From Nostoc sp. KVJ3 (GTDB lineage Bacteria; Cyanobacteriota; Cyanobacteriia; Cyanobacteriales; Nostocaceae), in the NCBI RefSeq assembly GCF_026127265.1, contig NZ_WWFG01000001.1:620001-684000 (forward strand): a stretch of 64,000 bases of DNA, in the 5' to 3' direction. Both the position numbers and the translations under genes were made by a program. A model generated the notes under the pieces. It had not been told where the DNA came from and did no database searches. It saw only the letters and a list, made by a program, of their open reading frames with translations. This document shows positions 52,769 to 62,169 of the stretch, in pieces. Every line of letters begins with the position of its first letter. The stretch's first letter is position 1.

Positions 52769-53944
52769 TCAATGACTATTAACCAATTCTTGATAAAACT
52801 CTAATTGCTGTTTAGCCAAAGCTTTATTTGTATATTTAACCATTGCTTTCTGATAACCCATTTCACCCAGAGTATGAGCAAAATCTGGTTTATCCATTAA
52901 TTGAACTAAGCAATTAGCAAGAGCTTGAGCATCACCTTCAGGAAATACTAAACCAGCATCGCCAATTACATAGGGAATTTCACCAGAGTCAGAACCAATC
53001 ACTGGTACTTGGCAAGCCATCGCTTCAATTAACACATGACCAAATTGTTCTTTCCAGCCAGCAGAAGTTAAGGTTTTAAACTTGTAAGTTGTTTCTGAAG
53101 GCAGTACCAAAGTACTCATTAAATTAATATAATTTGCAACTTCGTTATGGGGAACACTTTCTATCAAAATCAACCGTTCTTGAATGTTGTTTTCTGCTGC
53201 GATTTTGATTAATTCAGTTTGTAACTCTCCTCTTCCCAGCAGCAGTAATTTCCAAGGTTTATTTTTCAATGTAATTAAAGCTCGCAAAAGCGTTAACAAG
53301 CCCTTTTCTTGTACAAATCTACCAACAAAACCTACTACAAAGTCCTCTTGATTAATGCCAAATTTAGCTGATAATTCTGGTTGCTTTTTGGGAGTAAATA
53401 AACTTTCATCTACACCCAATTGCGGCATGACTTTAATTGCTCCTTTATATCCCCTCTGTTGCAAAATTTCTGCTCCATCTTGATTCCCGGAAATGATGCC
53501 GTGGCTGCGTTCGAGGTTATATTTTTCTAATAAGGCGACTGGTAATTTTAGATTATATGGTAGATTCCACCAGGTAAAAAATACATTTTTTGCATTGAGT
53601 CCTAATAGCTGATTTAAGGCAATCATCTGAGTATAAGCTAGCCCCCTAGAACCTTGTTCTACTTGAATAATTTGGGGACGAAATTGTTTTAATAAAGATA
53701 TCAAATCAGCACCAAATGTAAGGAGTCCCTGATGATTTTGACTAAAATTAGAAACTGGAACTATTCTAAATTTCCCTTCATCACGGTATTCAGTTTCAAT
53801 AATTTTGTTTTGTACACCACCTGGTTTCCAGCGCTTTGGGACTACAACTGTTACTTCAACTCCTGATTCTAGTTGAGATAAAGCGCGTAATTTTTCACAG
53901 TTGAGGTCTACAATATAAGTGTGACTAGCAACTAGGATTTTCAT
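52769..53944 (-). CDS. Glycosyltransferase family 4 protein (HpsO-like)
   Basis: 391 residues. GT-B enzyme starting MKILVASHTYIVDLNCEKLR, with VVGFVGRFVQEKGLLTLLRA and the retaining-GT motif EQFGHVLIEAMACQVPVIGS followed by DAGLVFPEGDAQALANCL. It lies 37 bp downstream of the GT2 gene, consistent with one transcript. The order matches hpsO of the hormogonium polysaccharide genes, a tentative identification. Transfers a sugar during exopolysaccharide repeat assembly. Confidence 0.88.
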   Translation of the reverse strand: MKILVASHTYIVDLNCEKLRALSQLESGVEVTVVVPKRWKPGGVQNKIIETEYRDEGKFRIVPVSNFSQNHQGLLTFGADLISLLKQFRPQIIQVEQGSRGLAYTQMIALNQLLGLNAKNVFFTWWNLPYNLKLPVALLEKYNLERSHGIISGNQDGAEILQQRGYKGAIKVMPQLGVDESLFTPKKQPELSAKFGINQEDFVVGFVGRFVQEKGLLTLLRALITLKNKPWKLLLLGRGELQTELIKIAAENNIQERLILIESVPHNEVANYINLMSTLVLPSETTYKFKTLTSAGWKEQFGHVLIEAMACQVPVIGSDSGEIPYVIGDAGLVFPEGDAQALANCLVQLMDKPDFAHTLGEMGYQKAMVKYTNKALAKQQLEFYQELVNSH

Positions 53945-53981
53945 TGATATTTATTAATTGTTATTCACTAATTCCCAATAA

Positions 53982-54962
53982 CTAAACTTGTTCATCCAAT
54001 CGACTGTAAATTTGACCATCATTCCATAGTGATTGGATGACAGTACCCAAGGCTTTGAAAAAACCCAAAGCATAAAAAATAGCGCGAGTGGCAATTTTGA
54101 CTGGGGAACCGCTTTTGTTACAAGGCGGATGTCCCAGAACATGACAGTCAAATAAACGACCGTATAAGCGTAAAGCTTGAGTCACAGTCAGGTTTTTCAG
54201 CCCTAGTAGGAAATGGTTGTGGTAAAAGGTGAGTTGATATTTTAGCGATCGCATACTAATATCATGACAACCCCCTGTTTCTTCGCCTAAATGCACCAAA
54301 TGGGCTTCTGGATCGTACCAAATCTTATATCCCGTCTTTCGCACGCGCAAACAAAAATCTGACTCTTCGCGCACTGCACTACCGCGAAACCTCTCATCAA
54401 ACCTCAGCCCATACTTAGTAAAGATTTCGCGACGAAATGACATATTGCAACCCCTTGTTGTCAACACTTGCTGGGGTTTGGTGGTATGTACTAAATCAAT
54501 ATGATACCAAGCAATTCCTGGGTCCATAGCTTCGGGAGGCAGATATTCAATCTCTAAATCTCCTCCAGAATCACCTAATTTCATTCTGTCAAATACCCGT
54601 CCAGCAACAGCCCCCACTTCTGGATTTTGCAAATAATTTTTCGCATGGGCTGCTAACAATCCAGAGGTTAGCTGAACGTCATCATCAATAAATAATATTA
54701 TTTCACCAGATGAGCGGCGAACAGCATAATTCCGCGCCCCTGGCAAACTCGCCCAATCTAATCGCAACCATTTAATTTTACCCACCTCTGCCATCTCCTC
54801 TAAGTAGGCTTGAATTTCTGGTTGATGCTTTGGAGTTTGGTCTACAACTAAAACTTCAAAATTGGGATAGTCCTGTTTTAATACATCCACAATGCTATCT
54901 CGTAGCGCTTCCTCCCGTCCGTAAGTCGGAATGACTACAGTAACTAATGGCCAATTATTCAT
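53982..54962 (-). CDS. Glycosyltransferase family 2 protein (HpsN-like)
   Basis: 326 residues. GT-A fold: VTVVIPTYGREEALRDSIVD, the DxD-type ILFIDDDVQLTSGLLAAHAK, the acceptor loop QQVLTTRGCNMSFRREIF and the catalytic SAVREESDFCLRVRKTGYKI. A hydrophobic C-terminal stretch (ATRAIFYALGFFKALGTVIQ) suggests peripheral membrane binding. It lies between the HpsM-position and HpsO-like genes; HpsN is the tentative counterpart. Confidence 0.88.
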   Translation of the reverse strand: MNNWPLVTVVIPTYGREEALRDSIVDVLKQDYPNFEVLVVDQTPKHQPEIQAYLEEMAEVGKIKWLRLDWASLPGARNYAVRRSSGEIILFIDDDVQLTSGLLAAHAKNYLQNPEVGAVAGRVFDRMKLGDSGGDLEIEYLPPEAMDPGIAWYHIDLVHTTKPQQVLTTRGCNMSFRREIFTKYGLRFDERFRGSAVREESDFCLRVRKTGYKIWYDPEAHLVHLGEETGGCHDISMRSLKYQLTFYHNHFLLGLKNLTVTQALRLYGRLFDCHVLGHPPCNKSGSPVKIATRAIFYALGFFKALGTVIQSLWNDGQIYSRLDEQV

Positions 54963-55024
54963 GATTTTTTTAAGTAATTTTACTACTTCTATAATAGCCT
55001 TGTAAAAATTAATTTTCTAGTTTG

Positions 55025-55104
55025 GTAGGATGTGTTATGCCGTAGGCTAACGCACCATCCCAGATTTTCGGTGCGTTAGGACTAAAGTCCATAACGCACC
55101 CTAC
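55025..55104. repeat. 80-bp palindromic repeat within the polysaccharide block
   Basis: The outer arms GTAGGATGTGTTATG and CATAACGCACCCTAC pair imperfectly, and the inner arms CTAACGCACC / GGTGCGTTAG pair perfectly. This is a common Nostoc-type hairpin, in the 196-bp gap between two glycosyltransferase genes of the same strand. Confidence 0.7.
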
Positions 55105-55158
55105 AAAATTCAAGCCAATCATAACGTTAAAAGTCAGAATTCACACTCAGTCAATTGT

Positions 55159-56310
55159 TTACACTGCTGCGGCATAGAGATTATCAAATAACTCATTTTG
55201 TTTTTCAGAGTTATGCATATTTTGTACTTGGGCTAATGCTCCTGCACTTAAAAATTCATAATGTTCTTGTTTATCAGTTCTATCAAGAAATTGGATAATT
55301 TGTTGCAATGCTTGCTCTGCTAAATAGTCGTATGTACTATTGACAATTTCCCAATATTCATCGGTTTTAGTTTTCTCTCCGTACAGCCAATTACTCCAGT
55401 GCCTAATTTCGTTAATTGGTAATTCTAACATATAGCCATTTTCCCCATGACGAATAAACTCTGGCAAGGCACATACGTTAGTCGTAATTGCTGGCGTGGC
55501 AACTGTAAATCCTTCAATGATGCTAAAGCCATAGGTATCCTGTAGCGTCGCCATTAATTGAAAATGGCTTTGCGATAGTAACTGCATAACTTGCTCATTA
55601 GGGATATAATTGTGAAAAACAACATTATTTAAATTCAGTAACTTTAAATCTTCCAGATATTTGTCGCTATCGGGAAAATCTGTAGGTACTCCTGAACCAC
55701 GTCCCAGCCCCGATATGATATGGATAGTCAGAGGTAAACCGAGTTTTTCAGCTTTCTTTGCTAGCCTTAAAGCAACAATTCCACCTTTTCTAGCAATGTG
55801 CTGTCCTACAAAAACAAGCTGTAAATTTTGGTCTGGCTGATAAGCTTTTGGTTGCTCAACTCTGGCAATATAGTTGGGATGAATTACATCCAATTTATTA
55901 ATTAATTTTTCTTCTATTTTCCAGCCTTTTATCCGGTTAATAAATCTCAATTTTGCATAATCTGACATGGCTATAATTTTTTGGCAGTTATCTAGCGCTA
56001 ACCGATTGTTTAATAATTCATAAATTACTGCCTCTTGTTTATTTTGAGGGTTCCTATATAAAAAACGATGATCTTCAAATGTGATAAACCAAGGTTTATT
56101 TGTATATAAAATTCTGTTGAAAGAATGAATAGCTTGGTATTTTTCCCATAAAGGTTGCCAAGGCAGAAAGCTTGCTAAAGGATACCAAAGTTTTTCTATA
56201 GGATATCTGCCTGTAGGAAAAGACTTGAGGTGGATTAGTCTATGCCTAGAATGACGTGGTAAGTTAGGAGTTCTGATGTGGCTATGACCGCATACGATAA
56301 TGTTTGCCAT
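55159..56310 (-). CDS. Glycosyltransferase family 4 protein (HpsM position)
   Basis: 383 residues. The N-terminal domain is unusual (MANIIVCGHSHIRTPNLPRH) and the C-terminal domain is GT-B-like: LQLVFVGQHIARKGGIVALR, LMATLQDTYGFSIIEGFTVA and LPEFIRHGENGYML. It begins 11 bp after the O-antigen-ligase-like gene, so the two are surely co-transcribed. Position suggests hpsM, which is tentative. Confidence 0.85.
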   Translation of the reverse strand: MANIIVCGHSHIRTPNLPRHSRHRLIHLKSFPTGRYPIEKLWYPLASFLPWQPLWEKYQAIHSFNRILYTNKPWFITFEDHRFLYRNPQNKQEAVIYELLNNRLALDNCQKIIAMSDYAKLRFINRIKGWKIEEKLINKLDVIHPNYIARVEQPKAYQPDQNLQLVFVGQHIARKGGIVALRLAKKAEKLGLPLTIHIISGLGRGSGVPTDFPDSDKYLEDLKLLNLNNVVFHNYIPNEQVMQLLSQSHFQLMATLQDTYGFSIIEGFTVATPAITTNVCALPEFIRHGENGYMLELPINEIRHWSNWLYGEKTKTDEYWEIVNSTYDYLAEQALQQIIQFLDRTDKQEHYEFLSAGALAQVQNMHNSEKQNELFDNLYAAAV

Positions 56311-56321
56311 TTTTATTTTAT

Positions 56322-57968
56322 TTAAATTGTTTTGAGACGTTTTTTCTTGTTTTTTTGCTGAGGGTTGGCCTCTTCTTGTTCTTGTTTCTCCAGTTCTGGC
56401 AATTTAAAAAGAACTCCCGCAAAAAACCAATAATAGACAGCAACTGGATCGACATCCAAAGGATAGTAGTAGGTGTTGTAGCTAATAAACAATATAAACA
56501 CCCACAAAGCTGCTCCGTAACTGCGGAAATTACGGTTTTTTATGGAGCGATAGGTTTTAAAGCCAATAATGGTTAAACTTGTTACCAAACCCAGAAAGGC
56601 AAGTACTCCAAAAATTCCAACTTCAAAAAGTACTTTGGGGTAATAGGTTTCTACAAGCTTAGTGCTACCCATTACTCGGGCAGAGTTAGTTGCTCGACCT
56701 AAGCCACTTCCCAAGGGGCCGTCTACGTTTTTCCAATTCTCTGCAAATTGCTGGACGATAAAATCTTGAGGTGGTGAAGCCTCCCATCGACCTGTAAAAC
56801 TCTCGGTTCTCTGTTGCACAACATCAGGGTTAGTCACCATTGCTATTCCCAAAACTAGGGCAAGTCCTATGCCTATAGGAATAAATCGTTTCAGGTTGCC
56901 AATTTGACCAGTGAGCAATAGCAAAATCGCGAAGCAGGTTGGTACTAAGGCTAAGGCGATTCTCTGTCCAGAAATTACAGCATTGATAAAGACTGTCACT
57001 AAAGAACCTAAACCGACTAGCCGCCAAATTATAGAAGGGTCGGTGAAGCCAGTAGCAAAAGTAAAAAAGGTGCTGGAAATTAAGAACCACGCCCATTGCC
57101 AAGGGGCTACAAATGTACCTGGTAGACGAATCACTCCTTCTTCGGGACTATATAAGAGCGCTCCACCAAAATAACACCGGGCTTCTAGTGATGTGACAAA
57201 TAGGGCATTTCCTTCAAGACCTCTAGTGCCGTGACATATACCAGTTAGTAGTAACAGGTATTGGATAAATCCCAACACACAACAAATTAGTATGAGGACA
57301 ATTTGGAGGCGCGATAAAAGCAGAAAATCCCGCTTATCGCGAATTAGATAGTATGCACAACCAATCAGGGGGACATAGCCTAAAAATACTTTCAGTCCCA
57401 GAATTCCCATACCTAATGGTATTTCTTTCTCTGCTGTTTCCAAAAGTCCGACACTAGGCGGGTTAAACTGCTGTCCACCATTGACAAACAACAGCGTTAG
57501 CAGACTACAACCCAAAACAATATAAAGGGGGGTTTTAATGCCTTGGGGAATAATTATTGGTAGCCCCTGTTTACGACAAGTCTGCCAAAGTCCAATTAAC
57601 GCTGGAACATAAAAGGCATCTTTAGCTAACTGGAGTATGGGACTATTGCCTAAATAGTAAGTGACAGTACCCCCAATAGGTACGTAAATGATGAAGGCAT
57701 ATAGCGCTTGGCGCGGGTATTTGTAGGAAAAGGATATAACGAATATCCCTAAGACAGCAGGGACTGCCACTTTAATTCCACCTACGAAGAAAAGTAGAAT
57801 ACCAGCGAAGACACTGCCAAAGCCGGCGGTGGTGAGTAAGCTAATGAATTCTTTACGTGCTTGGGCTGCTTTGCGCTTTTGGGCTAACTGTTCTTTGAGG
57901 CTAAGAGTAGGAGTTTGTTTTTCAGCCTGTTTTTTTGATTTTTTATTTTTTGATTTATATTTCGGCAT
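56322..57968 (-). CDS. hpsL: Polytopic O-antigen ligase/polymerase-like protein HpsL
   Basis: 548 residues. Cytoplasmic Lys/Gln-rich ends flank about 11-12 hydrophobic helices, with the Wzy/WaaL-type periplasmic loop containing LPGTFVAPWQWAWFLISSTF and ENWKNVDGPLGSGLGRATNS (the conserved G-S-G-x-G region). The ends (SKNKKSKKQAEKQTPTLSL and ANPQQKNKKKRLKTI) match what I remember of HpsL from hormogonium-forming cyanobacteria. Expected role: polymerisation or ligation of the exopolysaccharide at the plasma membrane. First gene of the five-gene block. Confidence 0.85.
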   Translation of the reverse strand: MPKYKSKNKKSKKQAEKQTPTLSLKEQLAQKRKAAQARKEFISLLTTAGFGSVFAGILLFFVGGIKVAVPAVLGIFVISFSYKYPRQALYAFIIYVPIGGTVTYYLGNSPILQLAKDAFYVPALIGLWQTCRKQGLPIIIPQGIKTPLYIVLGCSLLTLLFVNGGQQFNPPSVGLLETAEKEIPLGMGILGLKVFLGYVPLIGCAYYLIRDKRDFLLLSRLQIVLILICCVLGFIQYLLLLTGICHGTRGLEGNALFVTSLEARCYFGGALLYSPEEGVIRLPGTFVAPWQWAWFLISSTFFTFATGFTDPSIIWRLVGLGSLVTVFINAVISGQRIALALVPTCFAILLLLTGQIGNLKRFIPIGIGLALVLGIAMVTNPDVVQQRTESFTGRWEASPPQDFIVQQFAENWKNVDGPLGSGLGRATNSARVMGSTKLVETYYPKVLFEVGIFGVLAFLGLVTSLTIIGFKTYRSIKNRNFRSYGAALWVFILFISYNTYYYPLDVDPVAVYYWFFAGVLFKLPELEKQEQEEANPQQKNKKKRLKTI

Positions 57969-58034
57969 AGTGGGGCTGTAGCCTATCAGCCTTAAAAAAC
58001 AATCTATAGCTTACATATAAATCGATTAGAATGG

Positions 58035-58775
58035 CTATAGGGTGTACAAGCCGAATTCATCCTGAATGGATTGACTTAGGGATTTTCGATCAAAAATATT
58101 GAAATTTAACTTCATTGAACCGTAAAAAAGATTTTCTCCGGTTTCTACGATGTAAACCGCCCCAGGAAATGGTAATGGTTCAATAATTTTATTTTTGTTT
58201 TCTAATACACCTCTGAGTTTACCGTGGTCTATATAATATTTATAATATCCATAACCACGGTCATATTCGGCATTTTCTGGTAAAAAATTTAAGTCATAGC
58301 GAATAATATTGGATGTGCCACACATTGAGTAGAAATCTTTTCTTTTAATATATATATATTTACTACCTTCTTTATATTTATAACCTTTATTGATAAACCA
58401 TCCATTAGAATTAGGATGTTGCTTAATAAATGCGGCTAAGTTTTTACTGATGCAATCATCTGCATCAACTGGCATCGTGTGAGTTGGAGAAAATTGATGG
58501 GCATACATTAATCCTTTCAAGATTTTTCGCCCTTTATCTGTGTCTCCTCTAGCTACCCAGTCTGTCTCGTTGGGAGGAGGGAAGTCAACTGTAATGTACG
58601 TAATTTGGGGATGATTAAATTCTATTTTTGGCTGTTCATGACAAACGACAATAGCGTGAAAATCACTAGAGGTTTGATTGCAAATTGATTTGATGCTTCT
58701 TTCAAATGATTGTGTGACTAGCTCCCAGGAATTGGAAACTTGCGGACTTTTAAGTGGGATAACAAAAACAAGCAT
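58035..58775 (-). CDS. Glycosyltransferase-like protein (family 2/A type)
   Basis: 246 residues. It begins MLVFVIPLKSPQVSNSWELV, with SIKSICNQTSSDFHAIVVCH and a DxD-like THTMPVDADDCISKN motif as in GT-A enzymes. The C-terminal half is aromatic-rich (EYDRGYGYYKYYIDHGKLRG). It is shorter than most GT2 proteins and unlike the HpsN-like enzyme. It lies 66 bp upstream of hpsL on the same strand and may belong to the same polysaccharide pathway. Confidence 0.8.
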   Translation of the reverse strand: MLVFVIPLKSPQVSNSWELVTQSFERSIKSICNQTSSDFHAIVVCHEQPKIEFNHPQITYITVDFPPPNETDWVARGDTDKGRKILKGLMYAHQFSPTHTMPVDADDCISKNLAAFIKQHPNSNGWFINKGYKYKEGSKYIYIKRKDFYSMCGTSNIIRYDLNFLPENAEYDRGYGYYKYYIDHGKLRGVLENKNKIIEPLPFPGAVYIVETGENLFYGSMKLNFNIFDRKSLSQSIQDEFGLYTL

Positions 58776-58986
58776 TTTATTACCTTATATTGAAGATAAC
58801 TAAAGAAGTGAAAAGCATGGGAACACACACAGACCTCTTTGCTTGTTAGAAAAGAGGTTGACAATATATTTAAAAGTGCAAATGCAAATACTACAATTTC
58901 TACAGATAACTAAGGCTGGTTAATTTGCAGAAGCTGCGATCGCGAAAAAGTTGCACTTTTTAAAAGTGAGATTATGAGTAAGTAAC

Positions 58987-60459
58987 TTAGACTGCTATGT
59001 GCTTCTGGACTTGCGAAACTAATTCATTTGTCCAGTAGTTGGCGACTTCAGCGTTGGCTGCTTCCACCATAACCCTGATTACTGGTTCTGTGCCAGAGGC
59101 ACGAACCAAAATTCTACCGGAATCACCCATTGCTGCTTCTGCAAGGGCGATCGCTTGTTGCACGGGTTCACAATCTTGCCAACCCAAACGGCGATCGCGA
59201 TCTACGACTCGCACATTCTGCAATAGTTGCGGATATGTCTGGAAGCTTTGATCTACTAATTCTGCTAGAGAAACACCCGCCTCTTTTACCAAAGCTGCTA
59301 TATGCAAGGCTGTTAATAAGCCATCTCCAGTTACGGCATAATGACGACAAAGAATATGGCCTGATTGTTCGCCGCCTAACATTCCCCCAGTTCGCAACAT
59401 TTCGGCTTGCACATATTGATCGCCGACTGCGGTACGAATTAACTTACCACCCTGTTGTTGCCAAGCTTTTTCAAAGCCTAAGTTAGCCATAACTGTAGAT
59501 ACAATTAGGTTGTCTGGCAGTTGTTGGTTTTGTTGTAAATGTTTTCCCCATAGGTAGAGAATGTAATCGCCGTTAACTGGTCTGCCAGTATTATCTACTG
59601 CTAAGACGCGATCGGCATCACCATCGAAGGCAAAGCCGATATCAGCGTTGTGTTCTTGGACTGTGGCGGCAAGAATATCTAGATGGGTGGAACCGCAATT
59701 GACATTAATGCGATCGCCATCTGCTTCATTATGTAAGCAGATTACCTCTGCCCCCATTTCTGTAAATACTGATGGTGCTAATCCAACTGCTGCACCCCAC
59801 GCTAAATCTAAAACAATCTTCATCCCCTGAAGATTTAGTTCACTATTCAAGGGTTTTTTCAACGCCTCGCCATAATGTCCTACTAACTCCAAACGTGAGT
59901 AATGCCGTCCGCAATTACTGACTTTAGCAATAGGTGATATTTTCCCACGCAGTCCCGCTTCTATTTCTGCCTGTAATATTTGGGGTAACTTCCCACCGTT
60001 CGCACCAAAAACCTTAATTCCGTTGTCCTCTGGAGGATTGTGGCTGGCAGAAATCATCACTCCGCCGATGGCATCACTAATGCTGGTAAGATAGGCAATG
60101 CAAGGAGTAGGACATAATCCCAAATACCAAACTTCTAATCCTGCGGCTGTTAACCCTGCACTCAAAGCCATTGCTAGCATATCGCTGGAGTTTCTAGAGT
60201 CCTGTCCAAGAATGACTGGCCCTATTTGAGTAGTATGGTTACGTAAAACAATCCCCGTCCAAAAACCAACTTGTAATGCTAGGGGCGCATTCAGCAATTC
60301 TCCCACTCGCCCGCGAATCCCATCTGTGCCAAATAAGGGATTTGCTGGTAGTGGAATTAAATTCAGCCCAAAACTACCCTCAATCCCTTTGTCTAATCCC
60401 TCAACTTCGGAAGCAGAACCCCCAGGAATGCCCGGTGTTCGAGTCATAGATGAAACCAT
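58987..60459 (-). CDS. glmM: Phosphoglucosamine mutase GlmM
   Basis: 490 residues from ATG 60459, with GGAG about 10 bases upstream; an in-frame TTG 21 bases upstream is less likely. A variable 40-residue N-terminal tail precedes NPLFGTDGIRGRVGELLNAP. The active-site phosphoserine is Ser139 (GVMISASHNPPEDNGIKVFG), the metal loop GFAFDGDADRVLAVD, the sugar-specificity loop GMLGGEQSGHILCRHY and the phosphate-binding RASGTEPVIRVMVEA. It interconverts glucosamine-6-P and glucosamine-1-P for UDP-GlcNAc, which feeds MurA and exopolysaccharide synthesis. Confidence 0.95.
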   Translation of the reverse strand: MVSSMTRTPGIPGGSASEVEGLDKGIEGSFGLNLIPLPANPLFGTDGIRGRVGELLNAPLALQVGFWTGIVLRNHTTQIGPVILGQDSRNSSDMLAMALSAGLTAAGLEVWYLGLCPTPCIAYLTSISDAIGGVMISASHNPPEDNGIKVFGANGGKLPQILQAEIEAGLRGKISPIAKVSNCGRHYSRLELVGHYGEALKKPLNSELNLQGMKIVLDLAWGAAVGLAPSVFTEMGAEVICLHNEADGDRINVNCGSTHLDILAATVQEHNADIGFAFDGDADRVLAVDNTGRPVNGDYILYLWGKHLQQNQQLPDNLIVSTVMANLGFEKAWQQQGGKLIRTAVGDQYVQAEMLRTGGMLGGEQSGHILCRHYAVTGDGLLTALHIAALVKEAGVSLAELVDQSFQTYPQLLQNVRVVDRDRRLGWQDCEPVQQAIALAEAAMGDSGRILVRASGTEPVIRVMVEAANAEVANYWTNELVSQVQKHIAV

Positions 60460-61233
60460 TTTTTTAAACACTCCACACAATCACATTGAAAAATAGCATT
60501 TAAGACTTTAATTCAGCAATTTTGATCTGCTCTTTCTCTTTAGAAATTCATTGTAGATTAAGCTGTATTTACGTAATAATACTTAAATCACTCCTTATTT
60601 ATTGTAAATCTTTCGTAAAGTAAGTATTGGTTTTACATTATCTGTAAAGTCTCCACATTTTAGCTAATTATTCCTTTTATGCCCTTAATTTTAGTCTTGA
60701 TTTTTATCTTTCTTGGTTCATATCTTGTAATCCTATAGGAATAGTATTTGATTTTTAAAATATACATAAGGGAGCCAGTAGTCTGGGCGGGTTTCCCACG
60801 CCACTGGACACAACGGGGGAATCCCCGCAAAGTGGCTTGACTTGAGCGTAGACGGAGGGAGGGCGGCTTCTGGTAGAGTACTGGTGTCAACTTACAGATA
60901 CTTGTACTTATATTTTTCAAAAATCAAAATATGATTCCAATACTAGCAAAAGTATGTAGTAAATATTACCCTTATTTGAGCGCGAAGGTTTTTGAGTAAG
61001 GCAGAGAATAAAAACAAGATGCAGATTAGAGTAGCAAAAAATCAAAATACTGAAATGTAAAGTTCTATTTTTTTAGCTTTGTTGCTGTGTAAAAAACTAC
61101 AAAGTAATTGCAGCTTAAAAATTTTTAATATAAATTCTCATCAAATAGTTTTAAGGTAACGTTTTAATGGCTTTTTTAGCCGTTCGGAAATTAAAACTTC
61201 GGCAGTTAACTTTTTAAAGTTGAGAAATTTAGC
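60460..61233. other. Spacer between glmM and ho1, with one repeat
   Basis: 774 bp, divergent spacer. About 60777-60895 carries a GC-rich mosaic with short stems (GGGTTTCCC, GGGGGAATCCCC), a Nostoc-type repeat. The rest is AT-rich and must contain the glmM and ho1 promoters; no gene seen. Confidence 0.5.
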
Positions 61234-61950
61234 ATGAGCAGCAATTTAGCAACCAAATTACGTGTAGGCACTAAGAAAGCCCACACAATGGCAGAAAATG
61301 TAGGTTTTGTCAAGTGCTTTTTAAAAGGAGTAGTCGAAAAAAACTCTTATCGGAAACTAGTTGCTAACTTCTACTTCGTCTACTCAGCGATGGAAGAAGA
61401 AATGGAAAAGCACCGCCAGCACCCAATTCTTTCTAAAATTAACTTTCCCCAGCTAAACCGCAAGTATACCTTAGAGCAAGACCTGAGTTATTACTTTGGT
61501 GCAAACTGGAGAGAGCAAATCAAACTATCTCCCGCAGGTGAAGCTTATGTAAAGCGCATCCGAGAAATATCTGCCACAGAACCGGAATTGTTAATTGCTC
61601 ATTCATATACTCGTTACTTGGGTGACTTATCTGGAGGACAAATTCTTAAAAACATTGCTGTAACGGCGATGAATTTGTCTGATAGCCAAGGAACAGCTTT
61701 TTATGAGTTTCCAGAAATTTCTGATGAGAAGGCATTCAAAGCCAAGTATCGTCAAATTTTGGATGAACTACCCCTTGACGATGCTACAACCGATCGCATC
61801 GTTGATGAAGCTAACGCTGCTTTTGGCACGAACATGAAGATGTTCCAGGAATTGGAAGGTAATTTGATTAAGGCGATCGGTGTAATGTTGTACAATAGCC
61901 TCACACGGCGACGGACACGCGGCAGTACTGAACTCGTCACTGCTGAGTAA
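61234..61950 (+). CDS. ho1: Heme oxygenase (biliverdin-producing)
   Basis: 238 residues, normal cyanobacterial HO1 length. Proximal heme ligand His17 is in GTKKAHTMAENVGFVKCF; the distal helix is SYTRYLGDLSGGQILKNIAV. It cleaves heme to biliverdin, CO and iron using ferredoxin, the first step to phycobilin chromophores, in the cytoplasm. Single gene with its own upstream AT-rich region. No bilin reductase is adjacent. Confidence 0.97.
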   Translation: MSSNLATKLRVGTKKAHTMAENVGFVKCFLKGVVEKNSYRKLVANFYFVYSAMEEEMEKHRQHPILSKINFPQLNRKYTLEQDLSYYFGANWREQIKLSPAGEAYVKRIREISATEPELLIAHSYTRYLGDLSGGQILKNIAVTAMNLSDSQGTAFYEFPEISDEKAFKAKYRQILDELPLDDATTDRIVDEANAAFGTNMKMFQELEGNLIKAIGVMLYNSLTRRRTRGSTELVTAE

Positions 61951-62038
61951 AGGTGTTGACATAGCGGAGTATGGTGTGTAGAGTCTAAGTCCAGATAACT
62001 TCTCTGGGGAAAGAGCGATTAAAGCTCAAAATATTTAG

Positions 62039-62097
62039 GGGCAATAGCCCTATGACTGCTTTTGATTTGTGAAAGCAAGCATGGGGAAATTGCCCCT
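62039..62097. terminator. Inverted repeat between convergent ho1 and permease genes
   Basis: GGGGCAAT (62039-62046) and ATTGCCCC (62090-62097) pair across a loop that itself contains the small stem TGCTTTT...AAAGCA. The position after ho1 suggests a terminator; there is no strong T-run. Confidence 0.35.
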
Positions 62098-62169
62098 CAA
62101 TTATGTTTAAAGGAGTCTTTAGATTTTAGATTTCTTGGTATTCAGGCTAGAGACTGGGGAGCGATCGCA

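Noticed and set aside
60777..60895. GC-rich folded segment considered as a tRNA or small RNA
   Set aside because: No cloverleaf, T-loop or acceptor stem can be drawn; it looks like a Nostoc palindromic repeat.
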